A DNA stretch of 5,944 nucleotides, from positions 1-5,944 of the forward strand of contig CANHLD010000114.1 of assembly GCA_947461325.1 (NCBI GenBank). The letters are read 5' to 3'. Both the position numbers and the translations under genes were made by a program. This stretch comes from Comamonadaceae bacterium. GTDB lineage: Bacteria; Pseudomonadota; Gammaproteobacteria; Burkholderiales; Burkholderiaceae_C. Shown here piece by piece: positions 5,879 to 5,944 of the stretch. Each line of letters starts with the position of its first letter. The first letter of the stretch is position 1. Under the pieces are notes generated by a model. That model made no database searches. It was given only the letters and a program-made list of their open reading frames with translations, and was not told where the DNA came from.

Positions 5879-5944
5879 ATGAGCCAAACCAATTACCAAC
5901 GCTTCACTATCACTGTGCCTGACAGCATGGCCTCGCAGATTGAG
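5879..5944 (+). CDS. ribbon-helix-helix protein (CopG/ParD-like antitoxin or regulator), N-terminal fragment
   Basis: Only 22 codons are visible before the right edge; the frame is open to the end. Residues 8-14 (RFTITVP) are an alternating basic/hydrophobic beta-strand ending in Val-Pro, followed by a likely helix start (DSMASQIE, 15-22). This strand-then-helix start is typical of ribbon-helix-helix DNA-binding proteins such as CopG and type II antitoxins. Such proteins bind DNA as dimers through the strand and commonly repress their own promoter, which fits the inverted repeat upstream. The ATG has only a weak GAG site (5868-5870), 8 nt upstream. A toxin partner, if any, would lie beyond the window; a solitary regulator is equally possible. 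Confidence 0.65.
   Translation, partial: MSQTNYQRFTITVPDSMASQIE

Overview
The window looks like the chromosome of a betaproteobacterium, most likely a Burkholderiales/Comamonadaceae-type organism. This is inferred from moderate GC content, protein style and the pairing of genes for plant-phenolic degradation with a Tat-exported protein. No rRNA, tRNA, CRISPR array or insertion sequence is visible.

Layout. At the left edge (1-85, minus) is the N-terminus of a Tat-exported protein. It lies 73 bp downstream of a YqiK-type flotillin gene (159-1778, minus). A 345-bp gene-free interval (1779-2123) rich in small inverted and direct repeats follows. Next come three genes arranged divergently around a 127-bp control region (2985-3111): a metal-dependent amidohydrolase on the minus strand (2124-2984), and on the plus strand a crotonase-fold enoyl-CoA hydratase (3112-3894) overlapping by 4 bp a feruloyl-CoA synthase-like ligase (3891-5744). 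After a repeat-structured intergenic stretch with a good promoter, the right edge holds the start of a ribbon-helix-helix protein, probably an antitoxin or CopG-type regulator (5879-5944 onward).

How the genes work together. The ligase would activate ferulate or p-coumarate to the CoA thioester and the crotonase would hydrate the side-chain double bond. After oxidation to the beta-ketoacyl-CoA by a dehydrogenase not present here, the amidohydrolase would cleave it to the hydroxybenzoate (vanillate or 4-hydroxybenzoate) and acetyl-CoA. This matches the CoA-dependent beta-oxidative deacetylation route described for the Rhodococcus cou genes, rather than the retro-aldol HCHL route. The crotonase carries both hydratase-type glutamates, which supports this reading. 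The flotillin and the ribbon-helix-helix gene appear functionally unrelated to the catabolic block.

The most interesting non-coding signals are four points: nested palindromes with overlapping opposed -10 hexamers in the divergent promoter; an in-register A AAA AAA run just before the hydratase/ligase overlap; an alternating GCTTGA/TCAAGC array after the ligase; and a 9-bp inverted repeat bracketing the promoter of the ribbon-helix-helix gene.
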